From: CAZAMB01 sp964486335
GTDB taxonomy: Bacteria > Planctomycetota > Phycisphaerae > UBA1845
Assembly (NCBI GenBank): GCA_964486335.1
Contig: CAZAMB010000003.1
Location: forward strand, 221,114 to 285,113
Length of the DNA stretch: 64,000 nucleotides
Direction of reading: 5' to 3'
Positions 25,981-41,885 of this stretch are shown here, in pieces. The notes beneath the pieces were generated by a model, which was given only the letters and a program-made list of their open reading frames with translations, ran no database searches and was not told where the DNA came from. The position numbers were made by a program, and so were the translations under genes. Position 1 is the stretch's first letter, and each line of letters starts with the position of its first letter.

Positions 25981-27612
25981 CTACAGCCGCAACTGTTCCC
26001 GCAGGTAGTCCAGGCATCGCGACTTGTCGATGCGAATCTGCGATGCGTCATCACGGTTGCGGACCGTGACGGTGCCGTCTTCCTTGGTCTGCCCGTCGAT
26101 CGTGAAGCAGTACGGCGTGCCCGCTTCGTCCATGCGGGCGTAACGCTTGCCGATCGACTGCTTGGCGTCGTACTGAGCCGGGAAGTGCTTCTTGATCTCA
26201 CGGAAGATCGGCTCGGCAATCTCCGGGAGACCATCCTTGGCCACCAGCGGAAACACGGCAGCCTTGATCGGCGCGAGCCTCGGGTGAAACTTCATGAACT
26301 CCGGTGATGCCCGCGATTCGTCGAACGAATACGCTTCGCAAATGACCGCCAATGTAAAGCGATCCGCCCCGGCCGACGGCTCGATGACGTGCGGAACGAA
26401 CCGTTCTTTGGTCTCGTCGTCGATCACCTCGAAAGCGTTCTCGTTGTTGCGGGCGTGCTTGCCGTGGGCCTTGAGGTCGAAGTCCCCGCGATGGGCCACG
26501 CCCTCCAGCTCCTGCGGCTCGTCGGAAAACGGAAAGAGATATTCGATGTCCGTCGTGCCGACGCTGTAGTGGGCCAGTTCCTCTTTGCCCTGCTCGCGTG
26601 GCCGGAGATTGCCGCTCTTGATGCCCAGCTGCGTATACCAACCCTTGCGCAAATCGCGCCAGAACTCGTACCACATCCGCGATTCCTTTGGATTGCAGAA
26701 AAACTCGATCTCCATCTGCTCGAACTCGCGGGAGCGGAAAGTGAAGTTTCGCGGGTTGATCTCGTTGCGAAAGGCCTTGCCGACCTGCGCGATGCCGAAC
26801 GGAATCTTCACCCGCGAAGTATCGAAAACGTTCTTAAAATTCGTGAAAATACCCTGCGCTGTCTCTGGGCGAAGGTAAGCTTTAGACGATGCATCCTGCA
26901 AGGCGCCCACGAATGTCTCGAACATCAAATTGAATGCCCGAGGATCGGTTAGTGAACCGATTGCGCCGCATCGTGGACAATTTGAACCAGCGCGCGCATA
27001 TCCAATTATGCCTTGACGAGAGTAATAGTACTTCCCATCTGCCTCGACAAATGGCTCAGCATGCCCCGGCGCGTCCTCACGCGCAATCATGTGGAACGTA
27101 ACATGTTTTGCCTTAAGCGCTCGCTTGACAAACGGTTTGTGGTCCTCGATTTGCTGCCCAAGCTCTCCCACGTACGACGCGGCAACGGTCGTTTGCTCAA
27201 CAGGTGTTAACAAATCATGCACGTGACGGATCGCCTGAGGGAGTTGCACAAACGGCACTAGCGCCACACCAACCAAAATATCTTCTCTAAACCGTGCCTT
27301 ACACTCCTTGCAATCCACCATTGGATCGCTAAATCCGCCAACATGCCCTGAGGCAACCCAAACGTTTGGATTCATGATGATTGAACAATCGATTCCAACC
27401 ATTTGATATACGCGACCGTTTGGACCAAAAGGTGGATTACGGACCATGTCTTCCCACCAGACGTCTTTGATGTTTTTCTTGAGTTCGCAGCCCAACGGAC
27501 CGTAGTCCCAAAAGCCCCCGATGCCGCCGTAGATTTCGCTACTGCCGAATATGAAGCCTCGCCGACGGCACAGGGCCACGATGCTTTCCATGACTGGCGT
27601 TTTATTTTGCAT
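25981..27612 (-). CDS. glyQS: Glycyl-tRNA synthetase (class II, dimeric type), mosaic gene
   Basis: The 543-residue enzyme charges tRNA-Gly with glycine. N-terminal motif FIFGSSEIYGGIGGFWDYGP, motif 2 region FRNEINPRNFTFRSREFEQM, the YLRPETAQGIF segment and a C-terminal anticodon-binding domain are all present, so the product looks complete. The gene is unusual: the 5' portion (about 27612 down to 26830) is AT-richer than the 3' half (for example 27 of 60 bases are G/C at 27421-27480), and a second, GC-rich 5' end of a glyQS gene lies broken at 28014-28271. I infer that a foreign 5' segment recombined into the native gene. It is the only complete copy in the window, so it is probably functional. 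Confidence 0.93.
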   Translation of the reverse strand: MQNKTPVMESIVALCRRRGFIFGSSEIYGGIGGFWDYGPLGCELKKNIKDVWWEDMVRNPPFGPNGRVYQMVGIDCSIIMNPNVWVASGHVGGFSDPMVDCKECKARFREDILVGVALVPFVQLPQAIRHVHDLLTPVEQTTVAASYVGELGQQIEDHKPFVKRALKAKHVTFHMIAREDAPGHAEPFVEADGKYYYSRQGIIGYARAGSNCPRCGAIGSLTDPRAFNLMFETFVGALQDASSKAYLRPETAQGIFTNFKNVFDTSRVKIPFGIAQVGKAFRNEINPRNFTFRSREFEQMEIEFFCNPKESRMWYEFWRDLRKGWYTQLGIKSGNLRPREQGKEELAHYSVGTTDIEYLFPFSDEPQELEGVAHRGDFDLKAHGKHARNNENAFEVIDDETKERFVPHVIEPSAGADRFTLAVICEAYSFDESRASPEFMKFHPRLAPIKAAVFPLVAKDGLPEIAEPIFREIKKHFPAQYDAKQSIGKRYARMDEAGTPYCFTIDGQTKEDGTVTVRNRDDASQIRIDKSRCLDYLREQLRL

Positions 27613-27672
27613 GTTTCACTTTTTCCATATTGTCTTTGAAATCTCAAATCCTGAAGCTTCTTGCGTCAAACC

Positions 27673-28002
27673 TCAATCTACATTGATGGCGTGCGCCCAT
27701 TCGCAAGAAACAGTTCCTGGAGAAAAATAGAACTTGCGTGGACTCCCTTTGATAAGTCTGGAAAATGTTCCCTCTACTTGATCGACCCACACTTTCGCTT
27801 CGAAACCGCGTCCCTCCAATACAAGGCAGACTCCGTTATATACCTTACCAGGAATACTCAGCGCGATCCGGAACCCTGTTCGTCGTTCGACCAAGTCGCC
27901 ATCGACGATGAGCGTCACAGAAAAACTGAACGTCTTCATTTCGACCGTTACTTGGGCCGATGATCCGTTTAGCTCTTGTTCGAACACCTTGATGGCTGAC
28001 AT
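27673..28002 (-). CDS. Small hypothetical protein between glyQS and its broken 5' copy
   Basis: This 109-residue reading frame starts with ATG at 28002, 12 bases beyond the stop of the truncated glyQS copy, and ends 60 bases before the intact gene. The protein alternates hydrophobic and charged residues (VTVEMKTFSFSVTLIVDGDL, YNGVCLVLEGRGFEAKVWVD) like a small beta-sandwich; no family is recognised. Its region is clearly AT-richer than the neighbours (24 of 60 bases G/C at 27721-27780), pointing to acquired DNA. No strong ribosome-binding site is visible. It may be a passenger gene from the donor of the glyQS segment. Confidence 0.55.
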   Translation of the reverse strand: MSAIKVFEQELNGSSAQVTVEMKTFSFSVTLIVDGDLVERRTGFRIALSIPGKVYNGVCLVLEGRGFEAKVWVDQVEGTFSRLIKGSPRKFYFSPGTVSCEWAHAINVD

Positions 28003-28013
28003 ATTGCAATCAA

Positions 28014-28271
28014 CTAGCCATGAATCAACCGATAGTATTGACCAATGTCCACGCCGACCATCTGATACTCGCGGCCGTCGGGACCGGGCGGCGGGTTGCG
28101 GACCATGTCCTCCCACCACACGTCCTTGATGTTCTTCTTGAGTTCGCAGCCCAGCGGCCCGTAGTCCCAAAAGCCCCCGATGCCGCCGTAAATCTCGCTG
28201 CTGCCGAAGATGAACCCCCGCCGGCGACACAAGGCCACGATCTTTTCCATTTTTTCCGTCGATGCCGACAT
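28014..28271 (-). pseudogene. Truncated glyQS 5' end (pseudogene)
   Basis: The first 75 or so codons are an unmistakable glycyl-tRNA synthetase N-terminus (KIVALCRRRGFIFGSSEIYG, FWDYGPLGCELKKNIKDVWW, then EYQMVGVD). The match stops after MVGVD; ten unrelated codons follow before a stop. The base composition (39 of 60 G/C at 28141-28200) fits the host genome and the 3' half of the intact gene, so I read it as the original native start of glyQS, cut off by the inserted segment. It could still make an 85-residue fragment but cannot be an active synthetase. Confidence 0.85.
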
Positions 28272-28329
28272 CCGCTAGCCGCCTTCCTCTTCGTGAATCC
28301 ATAACCAGCGCGATTTCAATTCAGTCGCA

Positions 28330-28366
28330 GCGAGCCGCGGACTTGGGTCCGCGCGGCCCTCCGAAT
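28330..28366. repeat. Dispersed 37-base hairpin repeat, copy B
   Basis: This copy has the same length and ends as copies A and C, and its centre is a perfect stem GCGGAC-TTGG-GTCCGC. It lies in the 405-base gap (28272-28676) upstream of the glyQS remnant and before the plus-strand lipoprotein gene. No gene or clear promoter was found elsewhere in that gap. Confidence 0.7.
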
Positions 28367-28676
28367 GGCTTGACCACCCAGCCGCTACGTCTGCATTGGG
28401 AACGCGCTAACTCGCTACGATCTGCCAGCCGCACTCCCGCGCAAAGCCTATTCATAGCATGGAGAGCGCGCGACGAAAAGCGCGAGGAACCCCAAGCGAC
28501 GACACCGACTTCCCGCATTCAAAGCAGCAAACGTGCGGTAGCGAGCATCTCCGGTTTTCCCCACAGGCATCATGCACAGGCCCCTTCGCACCGAGGCGGT
28601 GATGTAGGGTTGCGTTTCGCTGCCTATCGGCTTAAGACTGAACCACAAGGGTTCTGATGAATTGGGGGCTGCCAGG

Positions 28677-29927
28677 ATGCGAATCACAACGATGCGATCG
28701 ACGAAAATGATGTTACATCTTTCCCTGTTGGCCATGGCGGCCCCCGGTTGCCTGCACGGGCCGACCGCCCTGCGCGCCAGTCGCGTGCGGTACAACGAAG
28801 TCATCCGCCTAACCACCGACGAGCAACTGCTGCTCAATCTGGTTCGATTACAGTACCGCGAGGCCCCCTATTTTCTCGAAGTCGGAAATGTCTCCACCCA
28901 ATTCGCGTTTACCGGCTCCGGCAACGTCGGAGGCACGATCAACGAAGGGCCCAATCCCATCAACCCCGACGTTCTCGGAATCGGCGGAGAAGTCGGCTTC
29001 GAAGAGCGACCGACCGTGACGTTTTCACCGCTTCAGGGCCGCGAATTCGTCAACAAGCTGCTTTCGCCGGTGTCACCCGAAACCGTCGTCATGCTGTCGC
29101 GATCCGGCTGGCGAATCGACCGCGTCCTGCGACTCACGGTGGAAAACATCAACGGCCTGGACAACGCCTCGGCCGCGTCGGGTCCGACGCCGGATCGCGC
29201 GCCGCGATACGAATCCTTCGCGCGGGTGTGCGAATTGTTCCGGTCCTTGCAGCAGTCCGGCAAACTCGAGATGGGTTACGAGTCTCGAACCACGAACCTG
29301 GCTGGACCGTTGCCGTCCGATCGTGTCAGCTTTTCCGACGTCATGGGAGCGGCGGCCAAGGGGCTTCAAGTGGACGCGAGCGACGACGGGCGATTCGTGA
29401 CCATCAAGGCCACGACGCAGCAAATGGTGTGGCGGGTGCCGGCGGCAGCCGGCGACTCCGACGACGTGGAGGAACTTGTGAAAATCCTGGGCCTAACGCC
29501 CAACCAGCCTTTCTACGAAATCAAACTGGGAGGCGGGGCCATCGCGGACGAGCAAGGAATCGGTCGGGATGGCACGACGATTCACGTCGCCACCCGATCA
29601 CTCATGGGCGCACTGTTTTACCTTGCACAAGCGGTTGAAGTCCCCCAATCCCATCGGGACCGAGGACTTGTTACCCAAACGCAGGACGAACAAGGACGCG
29701 AATTCGATTGGCGACTCGTGACTGGAAATCTCCTTCGGGTCCACGTCCAGGCACTTCCACCCACGCGAGATGCAATTTCGGTGCGGTACCGCGGCTTCTG
29801 GTATTACATCGACGAAGCCGACTTGAACTCCAAGTCCACGTTTGTGCTGCTTGGGCAGTTGTTTGCATTGCAAGCGGGCGGCGCGGACAGCGTCTCGCCC
29901 GTGCTGACACTGCCGGTGGGCAAGTAG
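28677..29927 (+). CDS. Putative lipoprotein of unknown function
   Basis: About 416 residues with a lipoprotein-type signal (MRSTKMMLHLSLLAMAAPGC, Cys as lipidation site). The mature part begins with a helical segment (YNEVIRLTTDEQLLLNLVRL) followed by mixed alpha/beta regions and ends with ISVRYRGFWYYIDEADLNSK. Similar large lipoproteins occur in planctomycetes and proteobacteria without assigned function. The ATG at 28677 has GGGGG 8 bases upstream; an upstream TTG at 28662 is less likely. It is convergent with rpsG, 44 bases apart, without an obvious terminator between them. Confidence 0.72.
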   Translation: MRITTMRSTKMMLHLSLLAMAAPGCLHGPTALRASRVRYNEVIRLTTDEQLLLNLVRLQYREAPYFLEVGNVSTQFAFTGSGNVGGTINEGPNPINPDVLGIGGEVGFEERPTVTFSPLQGREFVNKLLSPVSPETVVMLSRSGWRIDRVLRLTVENINGLDNASAASGPTPDRAPRYESFARVCELFRSLQQSGKLEMGYESRTTNLAGPLPSDRVSFSDVMGAAAKGLQVDASDDGRFVTIKATTQQMVWRVPAAAGDSDDVEELVKILGLTPNQPFYEIKLGGGAIADEQGIGRDGTTIHVATRSLMGALFYLAQAVEVPQSHRDRGLVTQTQDEQGREFDWRLVTGNLLRVHVQALPPTRDAISVRYRGFWYYIDEADLNSKSTFVLLGQLFALQAGGADSVSPVLTLPVGK

Positions 29928-29971
29928 CCGGCACCCCGAAGTCTTGGAAAGAATGGGCTCGCGATCGGGAA

Positions 29972-30448
29972 CTACCACGCAAAGTGGGCAAAAGCCTTGT
30001 TGGCATCGGCCATGCGATGGACGTTTTCACGAGTCGTGACAGCCGTGCCCTCGCCTTTGAAAGCGTCAAGCAGTTCGGCAGCTAGCGCGTCGGCGATCGG
30101 ACGACCTTTCTTTGCACGGGCGGCCTCACGAATCCAGCGGAAGGCCAGCGCCTGCTGCCGCTTGCGATTGACGGGCATGGGCACCTGGTAGTTGCTGCCG
30201 CCGACACGCTTCGAACGCACCTCAACATTGGGCTTGCAGCGATTGATGGCGGTTTCAAACACCTCGAAGGGCGGGGTTTCCTTCGCCCGCTTGGCGATGA
30301 TATCCATGGCGTCGTAGAACGCTGCTGTCGCCGTGCTCTTCTTGCCGTCATACATCAGGCAATTGATGAACTTGGAGACGAGCAGGCTGTTGAATCGCCC
30401 GTCTGGTTTCAGTTGTTTCGAGGAGTGCGTGAATTTCTTAAAGCCCAT
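29972..30448 (-). CDS. rpsG: 30S ribosomal protein S7
   Basis: The 158-residue protein shows the S7 landmarks: LVSKFINCLMYDGKKSTA, INRCKPNVEVRSKRVGGSNY, QVPMPVNRKRQQALAFRW and the C-terminal ENVHRMADANKAFAHFAW. S7 nucleates assembly of the 30S head and lies near the exit site. It is the last gene of the long minus-strand operon, 75 bases after bioY. In most bacteria fusA and tuf follow; here the strand changes instead. Confidence 0.96.
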   Translation of the reverse strand: MGFKKFTHSSKQLKPDGRFNSLLVSKFINCLMYDGKKSTATAAFYDAMDIIAKRAKETPPFEVFETAINRCKPNVEVRSKRVGGSNYQVPMPVNRKRQQALAFRWIREAARAKKGRPIADALAAELLDAFKGEGTAVTTRENVHRMADANKAFAHFAW

Positions 30449-30523
30449 CGTTTCCGCCTATTCCAGAAGACTTTCCTGCGTTTCCTAACCACTTCCGCTC
30501 GCGCGGCCGAACTCCCGAGAAAC

Positions 30524-31153
30524 CTACGCGCGAAGCTTGTTGCGACTCAACCCGCGAACGGCTGCAACGAGCGATACCGCTACGCCCAGTTCGACCAGCG
30601 CCTTGGGGATAAACGGTACCGTTCCCGCAAACACTTCCACCGAAGGATGCCGTCCGGACACCAAGGCCCAGACAAGAAGCCCGATGGCCCCAAACACAAA
30701 CAACACCGCCGTTCCGCACAATCCGGCAAGAACCAGCCGAGCGACCGACGAACATCCGGCTCCTCTCATCACTGCGACCAGCCAGGCCGCGGCAACAAAC
30801 CCAACGATATATCCGCCGGTAGGACCGGCAATGCCCAGTGATCCCTGCGCGAAAACCGGCAATCCCGCCGCCCCACAAACGGCATAGGCTGACATCGCCA
30901 GCGCGGCACACTTCGGCGACAACACCATTCCTGTAAGCAGCACCGCCACCAGATGCAGCGTCATCGGCACGCCGGTCCAGGGCAGAGGAATCCGCACTTG
31001 GGCAGCCACAGCCGTCAACGCGACAAACCCAACCATCGCCGGAATCGACAACCAAACCGACGCCAACGCGCTCGGCCGCGCGCCTTGCACCTGAATCCCA
31101 TGAGCCGAACTGCTCGTTTCAATCATTCCCACAGCCTCGCCGCGGTTAACCAT
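30524..31153 (-). CDS. bioY: BioY-family biotin transporter component
   Basis: The 209-residue membrane protein has about six hydrophobic segments and BioY features: VPMTLHLVAVLLTGMVLSP, AAGLPVFAQGSLGIAGPTGG and YIVGFVAAAWL. BioY is the substrate-binding unit of energy-coupling-factor biotin uptake; some work without the ATPase units, and none of those genes is in the window. The ATG lies 4 bases after the rpsL stop, so it is cotranslated with ribosomal protein genes. A BioY gene between rpsL and rpsG is unexpected. No BirA operator was seen. Confidence 0.88.
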   Translation of the reverse strand: MVNRGEAVGMIETSSSAHGIQVQGARPSALASVWLSIPAMVGFVALTAVAAQVRIPLPWTGVPMTLHLVAVLLTGMVLSPKCAALAMSAYAVCGAAGLPVFAQGSLGIAGPTGGYIVGFVAAAWLVAVMRGAGCSSVARLVLAGLCGTAVLFVFGAIGLLVWALVSGRHPSVEVFAGTVPFIPKALVELGVAVSLVAAVRGLSRNKLRA

Positions 31154-31157
31154 CGTA

Positions 31158-31550
31158 CTACTTGTTCCGCCGCTTCACGCCGTACTTGCTGCGACTACGA
31201 TTTCGAGGACGGCCATCCTTGTCATTTTCGACGCCGGCACAGTCCAGGGATCCGCGAACGATGTGATAACGCACGCCGGGCAGGTCACGAACACGACCGC
31301 CGCGGACCAGAACAATCGAGTGCTCCTGAAGGTTATGGTCCACGCCGGGAATGTACGCAGTCACTTCCTTGCCGTTGCTCAGACGAACCCTCGCTACTTT
31401 TCGCAGCGCGGAATTCGGCTTCTTTGGCGTCTGGGTCTTGACGATCAGACACACGCCTCGCTTTTGTGGACACTGCTCAAGGTCGCGGACTTTCGACTTC
31501 TTCTGACCCTTCAGACGCCCCACGCGCACTAGTTGATTGATGGTCGGCAT
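31158..31550 (-). CDS. rpsL: 30S ribosomal protein S12
   Basis: The 130-residue S12 is complete: MPTINQLVRVGR, CPQKRGVCLIVKTQTPKKPN, GGRVRDLPGVRYH and KYGVKRRNK at the end. S12 shapes the decoding centre. Using E. coli numbering, which applies directly here, Lys43 is kept but position 88 is Arg instead of Lys, a change known to give streptomycin resistance in other bacteria. Asp89, the site of beta-methylthiolation in E. coli, is present. The gene follows rpoC by 57 bases. Confidence 0.97.
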   Translation of the reverse strand: MPTINQLVRVGRLKGQKKSKVRDLEQCPQKRGVCLIVKTQTPKKPNSALRKVARVRLSNGKEVTAYIPGVDHNLQEHSIVLVRGGRVRDLPGVRYHIVRGSLDCAGVENDKDGRPRNRSRSKYGVKRRNK

Positions 31551-31607
31551 TGTTCTCCTCGTTCATGTCGCCGGAAAAGACGACACCCCACCACAAACCT
31601 GCTCCCG

Positions 31608-36023
<4,416 letters not shown>

Positions 36024-36099
36024 CGTTCGTCAGACCCTTTCGGTTACTCGATGCGACCGGCGATCCCGCGGATCGCCCTCGGCTCCAATGTTCGCCCAG

Positions 36100-36606
36100 T
36101 CATCCCTGAACGCCGGACGACACGGGTGCGTCCTGATGCGGCGGCGCCGCCGTCTGGGCCGCGAGCTCCATTACCTCGACGCCCCGAGCCCGACGGAATC
36201 CAAGTTCCTCGCAAAAATCCACTTCCGTGCCGTGGGCGATCGCGTCGATGCGCTCGACGCCGCCGGCGCGCATGGCCTCGATCACCAGCCAGGCCATGCG
36301 CCGGGCGATCCCGTAGGCGTCGTGCTCGATCCGACCGTCCCGACGCGTCACACAGGCAGGACCTTGATAGGCCGGGTCCAGCTTGCACTCCACGAGTCGA
36401 CCCAGAAGCCCGTCACACTGCCCCCGCGCGAATCCGATCAGTTCGCCCCCGCGCCGCGCGCTCACCACGCAGAAGGTGTTGTCCAGCATGCGCCTCAGCT
36501 TCTCCAGCGCGTGCGTGGACGCGTGGTTCTGGCGCTCGTAAAACGAAAGAAGTTCTTCAGGGGTCGGCTTGACGGTCGATTCATACGCCACGTCTTCAAA
36601 CATCAT
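36100..36606 (-). CDS. GNAT-like acetyltransferase gene between rpoB and rpoC
   Basis: The 168-residue protein resembles a Gcn5-related N-acetyltransferase: CVVSARRGGELIGFARGQCD as the central strands, LDPAYQGPAC at the expected acetyl-CoA loop position, an Ala/Arg-rich helix (YGIARRMAWLVIEAMRAGG) and the closing pattern VDFCEELGFRRARGVEVMEL. The acetyl-CoA loop lacks a canonical R/QxxGxG/A, so activity is uncertain. It lies 33 bases after rpoB and 76 before rpoC on the same strand, so it must be cotranscribed with them. A ribosome-binding site GAAAGGAGA precedes the start. The target is unknown; a polymerase or ribosomal protein would be a guess. Confidence 0.7.
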   Translation of the reverse strand: MMFEDVAYESTVKPTPEELLSFYERQNHASTHALEKLRRMLDNTFCVVSARRGGELIGFARGQCDGLLGRLVECKLDPAYQGPACVTRRDGRIEHDAYGIARRMAWLVIEAMRAGGVERIDAIAHGTEVDFCEELGFRRARGVEVMELAAQTAAPPHQDAPVSSGVQG

Positions 36607-36639
36607 CCGATTCTCCTTTCGATACCGGATATCCTCGGC

Positions 36640-40413
<3,774 letters not shown>

Positions 40414-40608
40414 CGATAGTCGCCCTCATCAGGTGAATCGCCGTCGTGAGAAAGCCCGACCGCTCGGCGCGTACATTCGCCGAGCCTTCCATCGAACTCT
40501 CTTCCAGCCAGGGACGAAATTCCTTCAACAAAGCATCCGGTGGACCGAACGTCCCAACCATTCGGCCGATCTCGCTTCGTCGAGAAATGACCAATCAACT
40601 CCTCCCGA

Positions 40609-40632
40609 CGACGGTTGAAGCCTCAACCGTCG
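40609..40632 (-). promoter_or_regulatory. Strong hairpin in the rplL-rpoB leader
   Basis: A perfect 10-bp stem CGACGGTTGA / TCAACCGTCG with loop AGCC lies about 195 bases upstream of rpoB in the 336-base rplL-rpoB gap. On the minus strand it is followed by GGAGGAGTTGATTGG rather than a T-tract, so it does not look like a strong terminator. In E. coli the same gap holds an attenuator and an RNase III processing site; the hairpin could serve a similar role here. No other structure was seen in 40414-40749. Confidence 0.55.
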
Positions 40633-40749
40633 CGGAACGAATACGCGTTTTTCCAACCCGCACTGGGTCCCGATCGGGCGTTGCAAATTCCGCGGGACGG
40701 CTGAAGAAACCTTCCCGCCGCTCCGCCGAAATACCCTTCGGACTGTTTG

Positions 40750-41157
40750 TCAGGAAATCGTGACGGCGCCGCCCGATTCCTCGATTTCCTTCTTGATCTT
40801 GTCGGCCTCTTCCTTGGTCACGCCTTCCTTCAGCGGCTTCGGTGCGGCCTCGACAAGGTCCTTCGCTTCCTTCAAGCCCAGCCCGGTGATGGCTCTCACG
40901 ACCTTGATGACCTGAATCTTCTTGTCGCCGGCCGACGCCAGGATCACATCGAAGGCAACTTTCTCCTCGGCCGGAGCAGCTGCGCCGCCGCCCGCCGGAC
41001 CCGCCGCCATCATTACGCCGCCGCCGGCCGGCTCAATCCCATGAACCGCTTTCAGGCAATCCACCAGGGACTGTGCTTCCTTGACCGTCAGACCGACCAG
41101 TTCATCCGCCAGCTTCGAGATTTTTGGATTAAATTCCGCGACTGCTTCCGCCATCAT
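40750..41157 (-). CDS. rplL: 50S ribosomal protein L7/L12
   Basis: The 135-residue protein has the N-terminal dimerisation helices (ISKLADELVGLTVKEAQSLV), a flexible Ala/Gly-rich hinge (about 46-65) and the C-terminal factor-binding domain (FDVILASAGDKKIQVIKVVR, ITGLGLKEAKDLVEAAP). L7/L12 dimers form the ribosomal stalk that recruits translation GTPases. The hinge is richer in Gly/Met than usual. The gene follows rplJ by 120 bases. Confidence 0.97.
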   Translation of the reverse strand: MMAEAVAEFNPKISKLADELVGLTVKEAQSLVDCLKAVHGIEPAGGGVMMAAGPAGGGAAAPAEEKVAFDVILASAGDKKIQVIKVVRAITGLGLKEAKDLVEAAPKPLKEGVTKEEADKIKKEIEESGGAVTIS

Positions 41158-41277
41158 CCACCATTCCGTCCTAACAAAAACATCGCCACCCGATAGGCGA
41201 CCCGCCCGCTGCGGGTCATTTCATTCGCCGTCGGCGAACCAGTCGGAATGCAACGACAATAATCGACCAACAAATGA

Positions 41278-41790
41278 CTACGCCGCCTTCTCCGCCATCG
41301 TCTTCAGGCAGCCCGCGATCTTTCCCCCCGGACTTCGCAGGCAACCGGCGATCGCACGTCCCGGCGATCCGATCAGCATCGCCAGCTCGCCCAGCAGTTC
41401 CTTGCGACCACGAAGCTTGGCGAGTTGCTCAACCGTCATCAACGACGGATCCCCGTCGAAGATCGCCTGTTTCAGCTTTAGCTTGTTGAATTCCTTGGCC
41501 GCATCGGTCAGCAGGCGGGCGATGTCAATCAGTGACTCCCGCGACGTGACCAGCGCACAAGGCCCTTCCAGCGCCTTGCCCAGCGGAGCAAGCAATCCGT
41601 CCGCCAACGCGCGGCGGGCGAGGCTGTTCTTCACCACTTCCAGCGTCGCCGATTTCGCCCGCAGCGTTCGACGAAGCTTCTCCTGCGCCGCGACGTCCAG
41701 CCCCGTCAGGTCCACCACGCACGCGCTCGACAGACCGTTGTACCGGGAGCGCAGTTCCTCAGTGACCAATCCCTTTACCGGCTTGCTCAT
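41278..41790 (-). CDS. rplJ: 50S ribosomal protein L10
   Basis: The 170-residue protein carries the L10 pattern: a short N-terminal region, VDLTGLDVAAQEKLRRTLRA, LEVVKNSLARRAL and an Ala-rich C-terminus ending in helices that bind L7/L12 dimers. L10 anchors the stalk to 23S rRNA. It lies 95 bases after rplA; in E. coli L10 represses its own message from this leader, but no matching structure could be assigned here. Confidence 0.92.
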   Translation of the reverse strand: MSKPVKGLVTEELRSRYNGLSSACVVDLTGLDVAAQEKLRRTLRAKSATLEVVKNSLARRALADGLLAPLGKALEGPCALVTSRESLIDIARLLTDAAKEFNKLKLKQAIFDGDPSLMTVEQLAKLRGRKELLGELAMLIGSPGRAIAGCLRSPGGKIAGCLKTMAEKAA

Positions 41791-41885
41791 AACCGATCCG
41801 TTCTGAATCTCAGGAGTCGCCGTGACCCAACACCCGTGACCGTCCAGCGCGACTCACGCCGGACGGCGATACAAATGATCCAACG

